Source of the DNA: Variovorax paradoxus B4
Lineage (GTDB): Bacteria; Pseudomonadota; Gammaproteobacteria; Burkholderiales; Burkholderiaceae_C
Assembly (NCBI RefSeq): GCF_000463015.1
Contig: NC_022247.1
Span: forward strand, 682,001 to 746,000
Direction: 5' to 3'
DNA: 64,000 nucleotides
Under the pieces are notes generated by a model. The model made no database searches. It was not told the DNA's origin and saw only the letters and a list, made by a program, of their open reading frames with translations. Position 1 is the first letter of the stretch. Every line of letters starts with the position of its first letter. A program made the translations under genes and the position numbers. Positions 1-8,460 of this stretch are shown here, in pieces.

Positions 1-948
1 GCCAAGCTCACCAACCCGGTGGAGACGCGGTTCATCGATGCCGAGGGCGAACGCATCATGGCGCACGAGGTGGCGTTGGAGAAGCCGTGGCGCGGGCGGG
101 CCAAGCTGGCCCGCATGGCGGCGCTGGCGGCGCGGGAGTGCCTCGCCGATGTCGCGCCCGACCTGTGGGACGAGATTCCGCTGCTCCTGTGCGTGGCCGA
201 GCGTGAGCGGCCCGGGCGGCTCGCGGGGCTGGACGACCTGCTCTTTACCGACCTGCAGGACCTGCTGGGCGCGCGATTCTCGGCCGATTCGCTGGTGGTC
301 GCCCATGGCCGGGTGGGGGCGCTGGTGGCGTTTTCGCGGGCGCAACGACTGATCGGCAGCGACGGCGTGGCGAACGTGCTGGTCGTCGCCGCCGACAGCC
401 TTCTGAGCTGGCCGACGCTGAGCGCCTACGAGCGTGGGTACCGGCTGCTGACCGCCGGGAACTCCAACGGATTCATTCCCGGCGAGGGCGCGGGCGCGTT
501 GCTGCTCGGGCGCCCCGGCGGTGACGGCCTCCTGTGCACAGGCATCGGATTCGGTATGGAGAAGGCGCACATCGACTCGGACGAGCCGCTGCGGGCCGAC
601 GGCCTGAGCGCGGCCATCGAGGCGGCGCTCGCGCAGGCGCGATGCGCGATGCACGAGATCGACTACCGCATCACCGACCTCTCGGGTGAGCAGTACTACT
701 TCAAGGAGGCGACGCTGGCGCTCGCGCGCACGCTGCGCCAGCGCAAGGAGAGCTTCGACCTCTGGCATCCGGCGGAGTGCATTGGCGAGGCAGGTGCCGT
801 TGCCGGCGTGGCGGCGCTGGCGGTGGCGCAGGCCGCTTGCCGCGGAGGGTATGCGCCGGGTCCGGACGTCCTGGTGCATATGGCCAACGATGCGGGCCAA
901 CGCGCGGCGGCCGTCATGCGCTTCGACGCCGAAGGTTGCGCGACATGA
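1..948 (+). CDS. Beta-ketoacyl synthase-like (thiolase-fold) protein of the T6SS locus, N-terminus outside window
   Basis: The reading frame is open from base 1, so the gene starts upstream; 315 residues are visible. The fragment shows thiolase-superfamily features: an FIPGEGAGALLL motif near residue 158 and a GEAGAVAGVAALA glycine/alanine motif near 262, both typical of the second half of ketoacyl-ACP synthases. I do not see an obvious nucleophile cysteine in the visible part; the segment where one could lie reads VVAADSLLSW. KAS-like proteins occur in proteobacterial T6SS clusters next to DUF4150/PAAR-like genes, and the next gene here is one. The role is unknown; a structural or modifying role in effector loading is only inference. 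Confidence 0.7.
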   Translation, partial: AKLTNPVETRFIDAEGERIMAHEVALEKPWRGRAKLARMAALAARECLADVAPDLWDEIPLLLCVAERERPGRLAGLDDLLFTDLQDLLGARFSADSLVVAHGRVGALVAFSRAQRLIGSDGVANVLVVAADSLLSWPTLSAYERGYRLLTAGNSNGFIPGEGAGALLLGRPGGDGLLCTGIGFGMEKAHIDSDEPLRADGLSAAIEAALAQARCAMHEIDYRITDLSGEQYYFKEATLALARTLRQRKESFDLWHPAECIGEAGAVAGVAALAVAQAACRGGYAPGPDVLVHMANDAGQRAAAVMRFDAEGCAT

Positions 949-1021
949 GCGCAGCGGCGGGCCGCCCCCAGCAAGCTCGCTCCCGCTTGGCGGGATGGCG
1001 CGCAGCGCCAAGGGTGCACCA

Positions 1022-2170
1022 ATGAGCAACAAGGTCTTCGCGAATGCGCTGGAGATCTCGTGCAAAGCCGCGAGCGGCAAGACCATGTGCGCGTTCCCGG
1101 ACGTCTGCTTCACGCCGCCGCAGACGCCCGCCACGCCGCCGGGCGTTCCGCTTCCGTATCCCAACACGGGGTTCTCGTCCGACACCACCGACGGTTCCAC
1201 GACCGTGAAGATCTCGGGCCAGCAGGTCATGCTCAAGAACAAGAGCTACTTCAAGACCAGCAGCGGCGACGAGGCCGGCTGCGCGCCGAAGAAAGGGCTC
1301 GTGACCAGCACCAACAAGGGAAAGATCTATTTCTCGCGATGGTCAATGGACGTGATGGTCGAAGGCGAGAACGTGGTGCGCCACCTCGACATCACCACGC
1401 ACAACCACAGGTCGTATCCCGGCAACGAGTCGATCCCGTGGCCCCACCTGGAGTCGATGGCGCCGGGGGCTGCCAAGGCGGCCTGCGAGAAGGAAGTCAA
1501 TCGCGAGAAGGCGGCCTGCAAGGACTTCAAGAAGCAGGGAACCAAGAACGTCTGCGCCTCGGCCGGCATGAACATCGGCATCAAGAAGCAGCGTGCGCGC
1601 GGGGCCAACTGGAACAAGATGTCGGTGGACGCCATCAAGGGCAAGGAGGCGGCCGACAAATGCCTGCGTGCGCGCAAGTGCCGCCTCGTTCCCTACAACG
1701 CGCAGAAGGACGGCGTGAAGGGCTGCTGCCCGAGCCAGACGCCGGACCACGTCATTCCGAAGAGCTCCTTCTACGAGGCGTCGGTCTCCAAGGGGAAGAA
1801 GCTGCCGGGCTGGAAGAAGTACAAGATGAGCGCGGCGCCCTGCATGTGCGCTGAAGGGCCGAGCAACACCGAAGGCAGCCATGGCCTGCGCCATGCGTCG
1901 CACAAGTTCATGGGCCGCAAGGTGGGCGCGGGCACGACGCAGTCGTTCGCCAAGGAGCTCAACCTGTGCCTCAAGAGCGTGCAGAAGGTGTTCAAGTCGT
2001 CCAACTGCAGCAACAAGTGCCTGAAGGCGCAATTGAACGAGGGTCACAAGGACATGTGCTCCAAGGACCTGAAGGACGCCGAGGTGAAGCACTCGCCTTC
2101 GGGTTCAGACGCCGCCAGCGAGGCGGCGCTGAACCCGCTCAAGGCGCTCGGCACGAAGACATCCCGTTGA
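1022..2170 (+). CDS. PAAR-like (DUF4150) protein with C-terminal HNH/GHH-type nuclease toxin domain
   Basis: The protein has 382 residues. About residues 1-130 form the DUF4150 PAAR-like domain that caps VgrG spikes (CAFPDVCF and FSSDTTDGSTTVKISGQQ are visible). After a Lys/Cys-rich linker, residues about 235-300 carry DHVIPKSSF and, some 40 residues later, EGSHGLRHASH, the arrangement of the Tox-GHH2/HNH endonuclease VII-type toxins. The whole is therefore a specialised effector that would be carried on the T6SS tip and cut DNA in the target cell. Many cysteines near the nuclease suggest zinc binding. The ATG at 1022 follows an AAGGGTG ribosome-binding site. The next gene is the natural candidate for its immunity protein. 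Confidence 0.82.
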   Translation: MSNKVFANALEISCKAASGKTMCAFPDVCFTPPQTPATPPGVPLPYPNTGFSSDTTDGSTTVKISGQQVMLKNKSYFKTSSGDEAGCAPKKGLVTSTNKGKIYFSRWSMDVMVEGENVVRHLDITTHNHRSYPGNESIPWPHLESMAPGAAKAACEKEVNREKAACKDFKKQGTKNVCASAGMNIGIKKQRARGANWNKMSVDAIKGKEAADKCLRARKCRLVPYNAQKDGVKGCCPSQTPDHVIPKSSFYEASVSKGKKLPGWKKYKMSAAPCMCAEGPSNTEGSHGLRHASHKFMGRKVGAGTTQSFAKELNLCLKSVQKVFKSSNCSNKCLKAQLNEGHKDMCSKDLKDAEVKHSPSGSDAASEAALNPLKALGTKTSR

Positions 2171-2184
2171 AAGGAACACACGCC

Positions 2185-3069
2185 ATGGCACGACTGGGCC
2201 TGTCCAAGGAAAACCTGATATCCCGCGGTGCTGCGCGCTTTCAGGATCTTGTCTATCTCGCGCTGCAGGACAAGAAGTTGCATAAGAAGGCGGTTGCGCA
2301 CACGCGGCTCGTGAGTGTGGACGAAGGCGAGATCGCCAATGTGAAGGACCTGCCATGGCGCGCAGCGGGCATGTGCGTCGCGAAGCTGCCCGGCGAAAAG
2401 CTCGTCGTCGTCTCGGGCGACGGTGCGGTCTTCACCTATGTGGGCGGGAACGAGGGGAGCGAGAAGATCCGCGATGCCTTCGACCTGCGCACCTGCGCCT
2501 GCATCGAGGGCCATGCCTATGCCGCCGGCATGAATCGCGAAGTCTTCAGGCGCGCTCGCGAGGGGCAGTGGAGCGCCATGCACGCTCCGGGTGTCGAGGG
2601 GGACGACGACGTCGCGGGCTTCGAGGCCATCGACGGTTTCGGCGCGAACGACCTCTACGCCGCAGGGTGGGAGGGCGAGGTGTGGCATTGGCAAGGCAGC
2701 GCCTGGACGCAGTGCGAGAGCCCCGTGAACGTCGTGCTCTCGGGCATCTGCTGTGCCGGCGACGGGCATGTCTATGCCTGCGGCCAATCGGGAACCCTGC
2801 TGCGCGGCCGCGGGGAGGACTGGGAGGTGCTTGAAACCGAAGGGCTGATCGACGACTTCTGGGACGTTCGCTGGTTCATGGACCGGCTCTATGTGGCGAG
2901 CATGAGCGCCTTGTATGTGTTGCAGGACGACGCACTGGTGGCGGTCGATTTCGGGCGCGATGCACCCGACAGTTGCTACAAGCTCACCGATGCGGAGGGC
3001 GTGCTGTGGTCCATTGGCCAGCAGAACATCTTCTCGTTCGACGGCGCTGCATGGCGCCGCTGGGAATGA
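2185..3069 (+). CDS. Beta-propeller-like protein, candidate immunity protein of the PAAR-nuclease
   Basis: This is a 294-residue protein without signal peptide or membrane segment, starting 14 bases after the nuclease-effector stop behind an AAAGGAACAC ribosome-binding site. It is built from repeating blade-like units, each with a G-x-[DH]-x-[YV]-A-[AC]-G core (for example ANDLYAAGWEGEVWHW and DGHVYACGQSGTLLRG), as in WD40/YVTN-type propellers. The sequence is acidic, as expected for a protein that neutralises a basic nuclease. Immunity function rests on position and composition only; a structural or chaperone role in the T6SS is the alternative. Confidence 0.55.
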   Translation: MARLGLSKENLISRGAARFQDLVYLALQDKKLHKKAVAHTRLVSVDEGEIANVKDLPWRAAGMCVAKLPGEKLVVVSGDGAVFTYVGGNEGSEKIRDAFDLRTCACIEGHAYAAGMNREVFRRAREGQWSAMHAPGVEGDDDVAGFEAIDGFGANDLYAAGWEGEVWHWQGSAWTQCESPVNVVLSGICCAGDGHVYACGQSGTLLRGRGEDWEVLETEGLIDDFWDVRWFMDRLYVASMSALYVLQDDALVAVDFGRDAPDSCYKLTDAEGVLWSIGQQNIFSFDGAAWRRWE

Positions 3070-3089
3070 ACGGCCAGGGTGCGGGCGCC

Positions 3090-4373
3090 ATGACGATCGA
3101 TCTCGCGTTGAACCGACCCGTTGCAAAGGTCGTCGCGCAGCATGTGGAAGAGGGCGCGGTGCTTTGCAATGTGCGCATGCAGATGGTCGATGCGCCGCAC
3201 GTCAGGCTGCATCACCTGCGCCGACTCGACGACCGACTGGCCGCGCACCTGGACGGGCTGGCCGTGGCCGGCGAATACGGCGCGCACCTGTGCGCGACCG
3301 CGCTGGCGCGGCCCGGCATCGGTGAAGTCTTCGTTGCCACGGCGCTGGCGCTCGACAGCCGCGACGAGCCCTGTCTCGACAAGATCCTCGCGCTGGCGCA
3401 GGCGTTGCCGGAATGCAGGCCGGGCGTGCTGTCGGCCTTCGGGTGGGCCGCTGCCGCATCGCTGCGGGACATCACCCGCGAGCTGCTGGATTCGGACAGC
3501 GCATTCCGGCGGATGGTCGGCATCTTGGCCTGCAACGCTCACCAGGTCGATCCGGGCGCGGCATTGGCGGATGCACTCGGCGACCCCGACCCGGTCCTGC
3601 GCGCGCAGGGCCTGCGCACCGCCGGCGAATGCGGGCGGCGCGACCTGCTGGACGCCTGCCTCCGCGCGCTGGGCGACGCGAATGCAGACTGCCGCTTCCA
3701 GGCCGTGCGTTCGGCCGTGCTGCTCGGCGACCGCCACGCGGCGATCCATGCGCTCCACCGGTTGGCGCATGAAGCGGGAGCGCATCGCATGCCCGCGATC
3801 GACCTGCTTCTGAAGCTGATGACGCCGGAGCAGGCGATGCCCCTCCTGAAGGCACTTTTCGAGGCGCAGGCGGACGCGCGCTTGCTGATCCGCGGACTGG
3901 GCGTGAGCGGCGACCCCCAGTTCGTGCCGCTGCTGATCGACCGGATGGACGACCCGGCGCTGTCGCGGCTGGCGGGAGAATCCTTCAGCCTGATCACCGG
4001 CCTCGATCTCGAGATGCTCGACCTGTACCGCAAGCCTGCCGAAGGCCTGGAGACGGGGCCGACGGACGATCCCGCGGACACCGATGTCGCGATGGATGAG
4101 GACGATGGCCTGCCTTGGCCCGATGCGCACAGGATCGGCGCATGGTGGGCGGCCAACGCGCAGAACTTCGAGCCCGGCGCACGCTACTTCATGGGCGCGC
4201 CGCCGTCCTGGTCGCATGGCCTGCAGGTGCGCAAGGGCGGCTGCCAGCGCCAGCGTCGCGCGGCGTCGGAGCACCTGTGCTTCCTGCAACCCGGAACGCC
4301 ACTCTTTCCCACCGATGCGCCCGCGTGGCGGCAGCAACACAGGCTCGAAGCGAGCGACCCGGATGCCGCATGA
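3090..4373 (+). CDS. TIGR02270-type HEAT-repeat protein of T6SS effector modules
   Basis: This is an alpha-helical protein of 427 residues with HEAT-like repeats between about residues 90 and 320 (DPDPVLRAQGLRTAGECGRRDLLDACLRALGD is split over two helices). It resembles the TIGR02270 family found beside VgrG/PAAR/DUF4150 genes. I chose ATG 3090 because it leaves a short N-terminus before the conserved VAQHVEEGA segment; an in-frame ATG at 3066 overlaps the previous stop as ATGA and is equally possible. The C-terminal part (GAWWAANAQNFEPGARYFMG) is conserved-looking and non-repeat. It is cytoplasmic, probably an effector adaptor or chaperone; this role is inferred. Confidence 0.7.
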   Translation: MTIDLALNRPVAKVVAQHVEEGAVLCNVRMQMVDAPHVRLHHLRRLDDRLAAHLDGLAVAGEYGAHLCATALARPGIGEVFVATALALDSRDEPCLDKILALAQALPECRPGVLSAFGWAAAASLRDITRELLDSDSAFRRMVGILACNAHQVDPGAALADALGDPDPVLRAQGLRTAGECGRRDLLDACLRALGDANADCRFQAVRSAVLLGDRHAAIHALHRLAHEAGAHRMPAIDLLLKLMTPEQAMPLLKALFEAQADARLLIRGLGVSGDPQFVPLLIDRMDDPALSRLAGESFSLITGLDLEMLDLYRKPAEGLETGPTDDPADTDVAMDEDDGLPWPDAHRIGAWWAANAQNFEPGARYFMGAPPSWSHGLQVRKGGCQRQRRAASEHLCFLQPGTPLFPTDAPAWRQQHRLEASDPDAA

Positions 4374-4537
4374 CGGCGAAATACATCCTGGTCGCACTCG
4401 CCGCCGTCTTCCTGGCGATGGCCGGGTGGTGTTGGGCAAAGGGGCGCGGCATGCTCGACCCCGCCACCCGCACCTGGCTCCTCATCGCCCTCATCTTCAC
4501 CGCCGTCGCCGCCTGGCTGCAATGGCATACCTCTTAA
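4370..4537 (+). CDS. Small two-span membrane protein
   Basis: This 55-residue protein starts in an ATGA overlap with the HEAT-repeat gene, so it is translationally coupled to it. It has two hydrophobic segments (about residues 5-24 and 36-52) separated by a short loop, so it should sit in the inner membrane as a hairpin. I recognise no family. Last gene of the effector module; it could be a small immunity or accessory protein. Confidence 0.6.
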   Translation: MTAKYILVALAAVFLAMAGWCWAKGRGMLDPATRTWLLIALIFTAVAAWLQWHTS

Positions 4538-4650
4538 GGCGAGATTGCCAACCCGCTCCACGGAATGAATACTCCTTCTGAGTTTTTTCGCCCGTGCATG
4601 CGCGGGCTGTGTTCGGGCGTAGAAGGGCATAGAGCCTCGGGGGCCGATTC

Positions 4651-6327
4651 ATGATCCATATCGCTGTCATCACCCGGCAAGGCGCTCCGGCGGGGCAGCC
4701 CATCGCCGCCGATTTCGGGCCCAACGGGGGCACCATCGGACGCGCCGACACCAACACGCTGGTGCTCGACGACCCGGACCGGACGGTCTCGCGCGTGCAC
4801 GCCCAGGTGCTGTGCCGCGATGGGCAGTACTTCGTCATCGACCGCGGCAGCAATCCGATGCAGTGCAACGGCGTATCGTTGGGCTCGGGCAAGGAGGCAG
4901 CGCTCACCGATGGCGCGCGGCTGGTCGTGGGCAGCTTCGAGCTCAGTGTGCGCATGAGCGCGGCAGCGCCACCGGCATTGGCCATTCCCAACACCGTGAT
5001 GTCGGCACCGCTCGGCGCAGCCCCCGCGTCCAGCACCAGCGACGATCCCTTTGCCGACCTGCTTGCGGGGCTCGGATCGCCTGCGCCAGCCGCGCCCGCC
5101 GCGGCCGGCGCATCCCGTGCCAGGGCCCCCGCGCCCGCGAGCGCGGATCCGCTGCTCTTTCCCGACCCGATGGAAAGCGGCTCGCGCAACGCGCAGGCCG
5201 CGCAGGTCGATCCGTTCGCCAACCTGCTCGGGCCCACGCCGTCCTCTGCGCCGGCCGCAGGTCTCGGTGCGCTCGACGATTTCTCCGACCTCGGCGCGCC
5301 GCCCGCGCACGGCAGGGCGGCCGGCATCGACGAGCTCTTCGGCGGCATGGGCGGTGGCGGCGGCATCGGCGGCGACCCGCTCGCGCTGTCGCCGCTGGCC
5401 GATCCGCTGCTGCAGCCGAACACGGCTTCTTCGGCCGATCCGCTGGCTGCATTGCAGAGCGCGGCGCCGTCCACGCCGACGCCGCGCTCCGACCACCTGC
5501 CGATCGACCAGTTCGGCTTCACGCCGCCGAAGGCGATCACGCCGCCACCGCCGCCCGCACCAGAACCGGCCGCCGCGCCGGCGGAAGCGTTGCCGCGGTT
5601 CGACGACATCACGGGCCAGCCGATACGCATCAGCGGCCCCGAGGTCGCCAGCCGGCCGTTCGAGCCGCTGCCGCCACCACCGCCACCGCCCCCCGTCCAG
5701 AGGGCGCCCGCCGCGGTCCCGCGCACCGCCTCCGACGACGAGCTGCTCGCCGCTTTCCTGCGCGGCCTCGCCAGCACGCACCAGGCGCCCGAGATGCTCA
5801 CGCCCGGCCTCATGGAGCGCATCGGATCCATCCTGCGCAGCGCCACCGAGGGCACGCTGCAGCTGCTGCTCACGCGCCAGGAATTCAAGCGCGAGGTGCG
5901 CGCCGAGGTCACGATGATCGCGGCGCAGGCCAACAACCCGCTCAAGTTCTCGCCCACGGTGGAGGTGGCGCTCGCGCACCTGCTCGGGCCCGGCGTGCGC
6001 GGCTTCATGCCCCCGGAGGCCGCGATGCGCGATGCCTTCAACGACCTGCGCGCCCACCAGTTCGGCGTGATGGTGGGCATGCGCGCGGCGCTGGCCCATG
6101 TCATTGCGCGCTTCGAGCCCGAAGAGCTCGAGAAGAAGATCAGCGCAAGGTCGGCGCTCGACGCACTCTTCAGCGCCAACCGCAAGGCCAAGCTCTGGGA
6201 CCAGTTCGTCGCGCTCTACGGCGGCATCGCGAGCGAGGCGGAAGACGATTTCCACAACCTCTTCGGCAAGGCCTTCCTCGAGGCCTACGAAGAGCAAATG
6301 GCGCGCCTCAAGTCCGACGGACAGTGA
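4651..6327 (+). CDS. tagH: T6SS-associated FHA-domain protein TagH
   Basis: The protein has 558 residues. Residues about 1-95 are an FHA phosphothreonine-binding domain (GRADTNTLVL, SRVHAQV and the NGV loop). A long low-complexity Ala/Pro linker with PPPPPPP tracts fills roughly residues 110-365. The C-terminal 190 residues (DDELLAAFLRGL, LKFSPTVEVALAHLLG, FNDLRAHQFGVMVGMRAAL) are the TagH/ImpI domain. Fha proteins read Ser/Thr phosphorylation in the threonine phosphorylation pathway that controls T6SS assembly. The adjacent PP2C phosphatase fits this, but no PpkA kinase is in the window. The start at 4651 is an ATG just before the FHA beta-strand. Confidence 0.9.
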   Translation: MIHIAVITRQGAPAGQPIAADFGPNGGTIGRADTNTLVLDDPDRTVSRVHAQVLCRDGQYFVIDRGSNPMQCNGVSLGSGKEAALTDGARLVVGSFELSVRMSAAAPPALAIPNTVMSAPLGAAPASSTSDDPFADLLAGLGSPAPAAPAAAGASRARAPAPASADPLLFPDPMESGSRNAQAAQVDPFANLLGPTPSSAPAAGLGALDDFSDLGAPPAHGRAAGIDELFGGMGGGGGIGGDPLALSPLADPLLQPNTASSADPLAALQSAAPSTPTPRSDHLPIDQFGFTPPKAITPPPPPAPEPAAAPAEALPRFDDITGQPIRISGPEVASRPFEPLPPPPPPPPVQRAPAAVPRTASDDELLAAFLRGLASTHQAPEMLTPGLMERIGSILRSATEGTLQLLLTRQEFKREVRAEVTMIAAQANNPLKFSPTVEVALAHLLGPGVRGFMPPEAAMRDAFNDLRAHQFGVMVGMRAALAHVIARFEPEELEKKISARSALDALFSANRKAKLWDQFVALYGGIASEAEDDFHNLFGKAFLEAYEEQMARLKSDGQ

Positions 6328-6402
6328 AGACGAAGAAAAAAGAAGAACGACGACGTCGGTCGCAGCAACCACAACAGCACCAGCAAACGCGAGGCACCCC
6401 GC

Positions 6403-7242
6403 TTGGAAATCGAAATCGTCACGCTGTCCCGGCAGGGCGGCCGCAACTACAACGAGGACGTCCATGGCCACTGGCACGACGAACGCTACGTCGCCTGCCT
6501 GGTGGCCGACGGCGCGGGCGGCCATGGCGGCGGCGATGTAGCGGCAGCGACGGCGCGCAGCAGCGTGCTGGGCGGCTTCTCGGCGACGCCGGGGCTGGAC
6601 GAGTTCACCTTGCGCACGCTGGTCGAACAGGCCAACCGCGACGTGGTGGCGCGGCAGGCCGAAGGCGGCAAGCTCGCCGGCATGCGCTCCACGGTGGTCT
6701 TCGCGGCCATCGACCTGGAGAGCCAGGCGCTGGCCTGGGTGCACAGCGGCGACAGCCGCGCCTACCTGTTCCGCGGCGGTGCCATCGTGGCGCGCACCAC
6801 CGACCACAGCCTGGTGCAGCAGATGGTGGCCGGCGGCATGCTCGACGAGGAAGGCGCGCGCCTGCATCCGCAACGCAACATGCTGCTCTCGGCGCTCGGC
6901 TCGGTGGAGGAAGCTCCGGACATCACGGTGTCCGACCGCATGCGCCTGATGCCGGGCGACGTGCTGCTGCTGTGCAGCGACGGCGTGTGGGAGCCGCTGG
7001 GCGATGAGTGCCTGGTCGACACGCTGCACGCTTCGCGCACGCCCAGCCAGTGGACCGAGCAGCTCGACGCGCAGATCAAGGCGCACGCCAAGCCGGGGTA
7101 CGACAACTACACGGCGCTCACGCTGTGGGTGATTCCCGATGACGTCGACGATGCCACGCGCCTGATGCCGGCGGTCGAGGAAGAGACGATGCCGGCTTCG
7201 ATCGAAGAACCTTCGGCGTCGCCCGGCAAACCGCTGGACTGA
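6403..7242 (+). CDS. PP2C-family Ser/Thr phosphatase of the T6SS (PppA/Stp1-like)
   Basis: This 279-residue protein carries the PP2C motifs in order: RNYNED near residue 12, VADGAGGHGGGD near 34, GMRSTVVFA, HSGDSRAY near 115, LLCSDGVWE near 190 and GYDNYTAL near 232. The aspartates provide the metal centre. It would reverse PpkA-type phosphorylation of the FHA protein and so switch the secretion machine off. The frame contains no ATG between the TagH stop and the conserved N-terminus, so translation should begin at TTG 6403. A short Ser/Thr/Glu-rich tail follows the catalytic domain. It converges with the amidase gene. Confidence 0.88.
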   Translation: MEIEIVTLSRQGGRNYNEDVHGHWHDERYVACLVADGAGGHGGGDVAAATARSSVLGGFSATPGLDEFTLRTLVEQANRDVVARQAEGGKLAGMRSTVVFAAIDLESQALAWVHSGDSRAYLFRGGAIVARTTDHSLVQQMVAGGMLDEEGARLHPQRNMLLSALGSVEEAPDITVSDRMRLMPGDVLLLCSDGVWEPLGDECLVDTLHASRTPSQWTEQLDAQIKAHAKPGYDNYTALTLWVIPDDVDDATRLMPAVEEETMPASIEEPSASPGKPLD

Positions 7243-7264
7243 CGAACCTGGGGCCCGCGAGGGC

Positions 7265-7801
7265 CTAGCCGCTCAATCCGGCGGCGGCGTCCACGATGTC
7301 CTGCAGCTGCGCGATGACCGGCTTGCCGGGGCAGGGCTTCGACTTGGTGAACATCGCGTGGTACGAGAGGCCGCTGTCGTCCGGCGCGGTCGCCAGCTTC
7401 AGCGGAACCCCGTATTCCCCGTTGAGCCACGCGAGCAGGTAGCCGCACATGCGGATCTGCATGTCGGTGAGGATTTCGCCGTGGACGGCGACGTTTTCCA
7501 CGCTGTACCAGAGGTTGTCCACCTTCCAGCCGTCGACGGCCCACGAGCGCTGCGACAGCGGAATGTACTGCGCGATCGTGCCGCCCTTGTCTACCGCGAA
7601 GTGGGCCGAGGCCGATCGGTTTTCCCAAGTAGTCTTGAGCGAGCTGAGCAGGCTGTTGCCGTCCGTGATGTGGATGATCAGCCCCCTGATGCTGGTCTTC
7701 TTCATCAGGCCCGCGGCCCCCGGGCCGCCGTAGTGCTTGCTCAGCGGGTAGTACTCATCCGCATAGGGGTGATAGTCGTCGTTGTTCCACTTGCTGCTCA
7801 T
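7265..7801 (-). CDS. N-acetylmuramoyl-L-alanine amidase (Amidase_2/PGRP fold), probable T6SS effector
   Basis: The protein has 178 residues and no signal peptide. It has the zinc-amidase pattern: LIIHITDGN near residue 43, SAHFAVDKGG near 66, VAVHGEI near 105 and YHAMFTKSKPCPG near 147, which supply the His/His/Cys ligands and Lys of the PGRP fold. The fold cleaves the bond between muramic acid and the stem peptide. Lack of a secretion signal and position as last gene of the tssA-tssB-tssC-hcp operon point to export through the T6SS, probably inside the Hcp tube. I see no adjacent periplasmic immunity gene, which is unusual for such an effector. Confidence 0.8.
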   Translation of the reverse strand: MSSKWNNDDYHPYADEYYPLSKHYGGPGAAGLMKKTSIRGLIIHITDGNSLLSSLKTTWENRSASAHFAVDKGGTIAQYIPLSQRSWAVDGWKVDNLWYSVENVAVHGEILTDMQIRMCGYLLAWLNGEYGVPLKLATAPDDSGLSYHAMFTKSKPCPGKPVIAQLQDIVDAAAGLSG

Positions 7802-7828
7802 GATCGAGCTCCTGTCCGTTCGCAGGTG

Positions 7829-8389
7829 TCAGGGCTTTTTCGGCCGATAGGCCTTGAGCGTGCCGGTCACGGTGACGTCCACCGTGACCACCACGACGGC
7901 CGATTCCATCTTGCCGTTGTCCTGCCGCTTCATCAGCTTCCGGGTGGTGGTCGAGGTCGAGCTGCCCTTCCAGCGGATCGTGCTGGAGCGCACCGCCTCC
8001 TTGTTGCCCTTGTAGTTCTGCTCCAGCACCGTGATGGCGCCGGTGCCCGGGTTCTTGGAAAGCACCGAGGTGTGGTGCGGGTGGCCGACCGTCACCGAGG
8101 GGGCGTCGACCCAGCCCGAGTCGTCGGAGAAGGTGACGTCGGTCGTGGTGGTCGTCGTCATCTCGTAGTCGCGGTACTGCAGGATGTCGCCGGGCAGCGC
8201 ATCCTTGAGCGCGACCTCGTCGCCCCAGATGTAGTCGTCGTCGGCGCCCATCGGGCCGAAATCCGACGAGGTGCCGGCGCCGGCCTGGCCCAGGGCCTTG
8301 TTGGCCAGGTCCCAGCATTCGCCCGCGCCGATCTGCTTGCCGACCTGTGCGCTGGCCCACTGAAGGACCTTGGCGTTGAGTGTTGCCAT
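7829..8389 (-). CDS. CHAP/NlpC-P60-like cysteine hydrolase, probable T6SS effector
   Basis: The protein has 186 residues and no signal peptide. The N-terminus GAGECWDLANKAL places a cysteine near residue 25 at the start of a helix, and GHPHHTSVL near residue 100 provides the histidine, the pair expected for a CHAP/papain-type peptidoglycan hydrolase. LPGDILQYRDYE before the histidine fits the CHAP core. An unusual six-threonine run lies near residue 80. It is directly downstream of hcp and upstream of the amidase, so it is probably a second cell-wall effector delivered with Hcp. A peptidoglycan or other amide substrate is inferred. Confidence 0.65.
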   Translation of the reverse strand: MATLNAKVLQWASAQVGKQIGAGECWDLANKALGQAGAGTSSDFGPMGADDDYIWGDEVALKDALPGDILQYRDYEMTTTTTTDVTFSDDSGWVDAPSVTVGHPHHTSVLSKNPGTGAITVLEQNYKGNKEAVRSSTIRWKGSSTSTTTRKLMKRQDNGKMESAVVVVTVDVTVTGTLKAYRPKKP

Positions 8390-8460
8390 GGCGTCTCTCC
8401 GGCTGGAAGGTCAATCAAGGGGCGGCCGCCGTCCACCGGGCGGCCGCGGCGCAAGACGCC

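Noticed and set aside
4497..7086. Very long minus-strand reading frames opposite the TagH and phosphatase genes (up to 850 codons)
   Set aside because: They are shadow frames created by GC-rich codon bias opposite genes with clear domains; their translations are Arg/Ala/Gly-rich low-complexity sequence without motifs.
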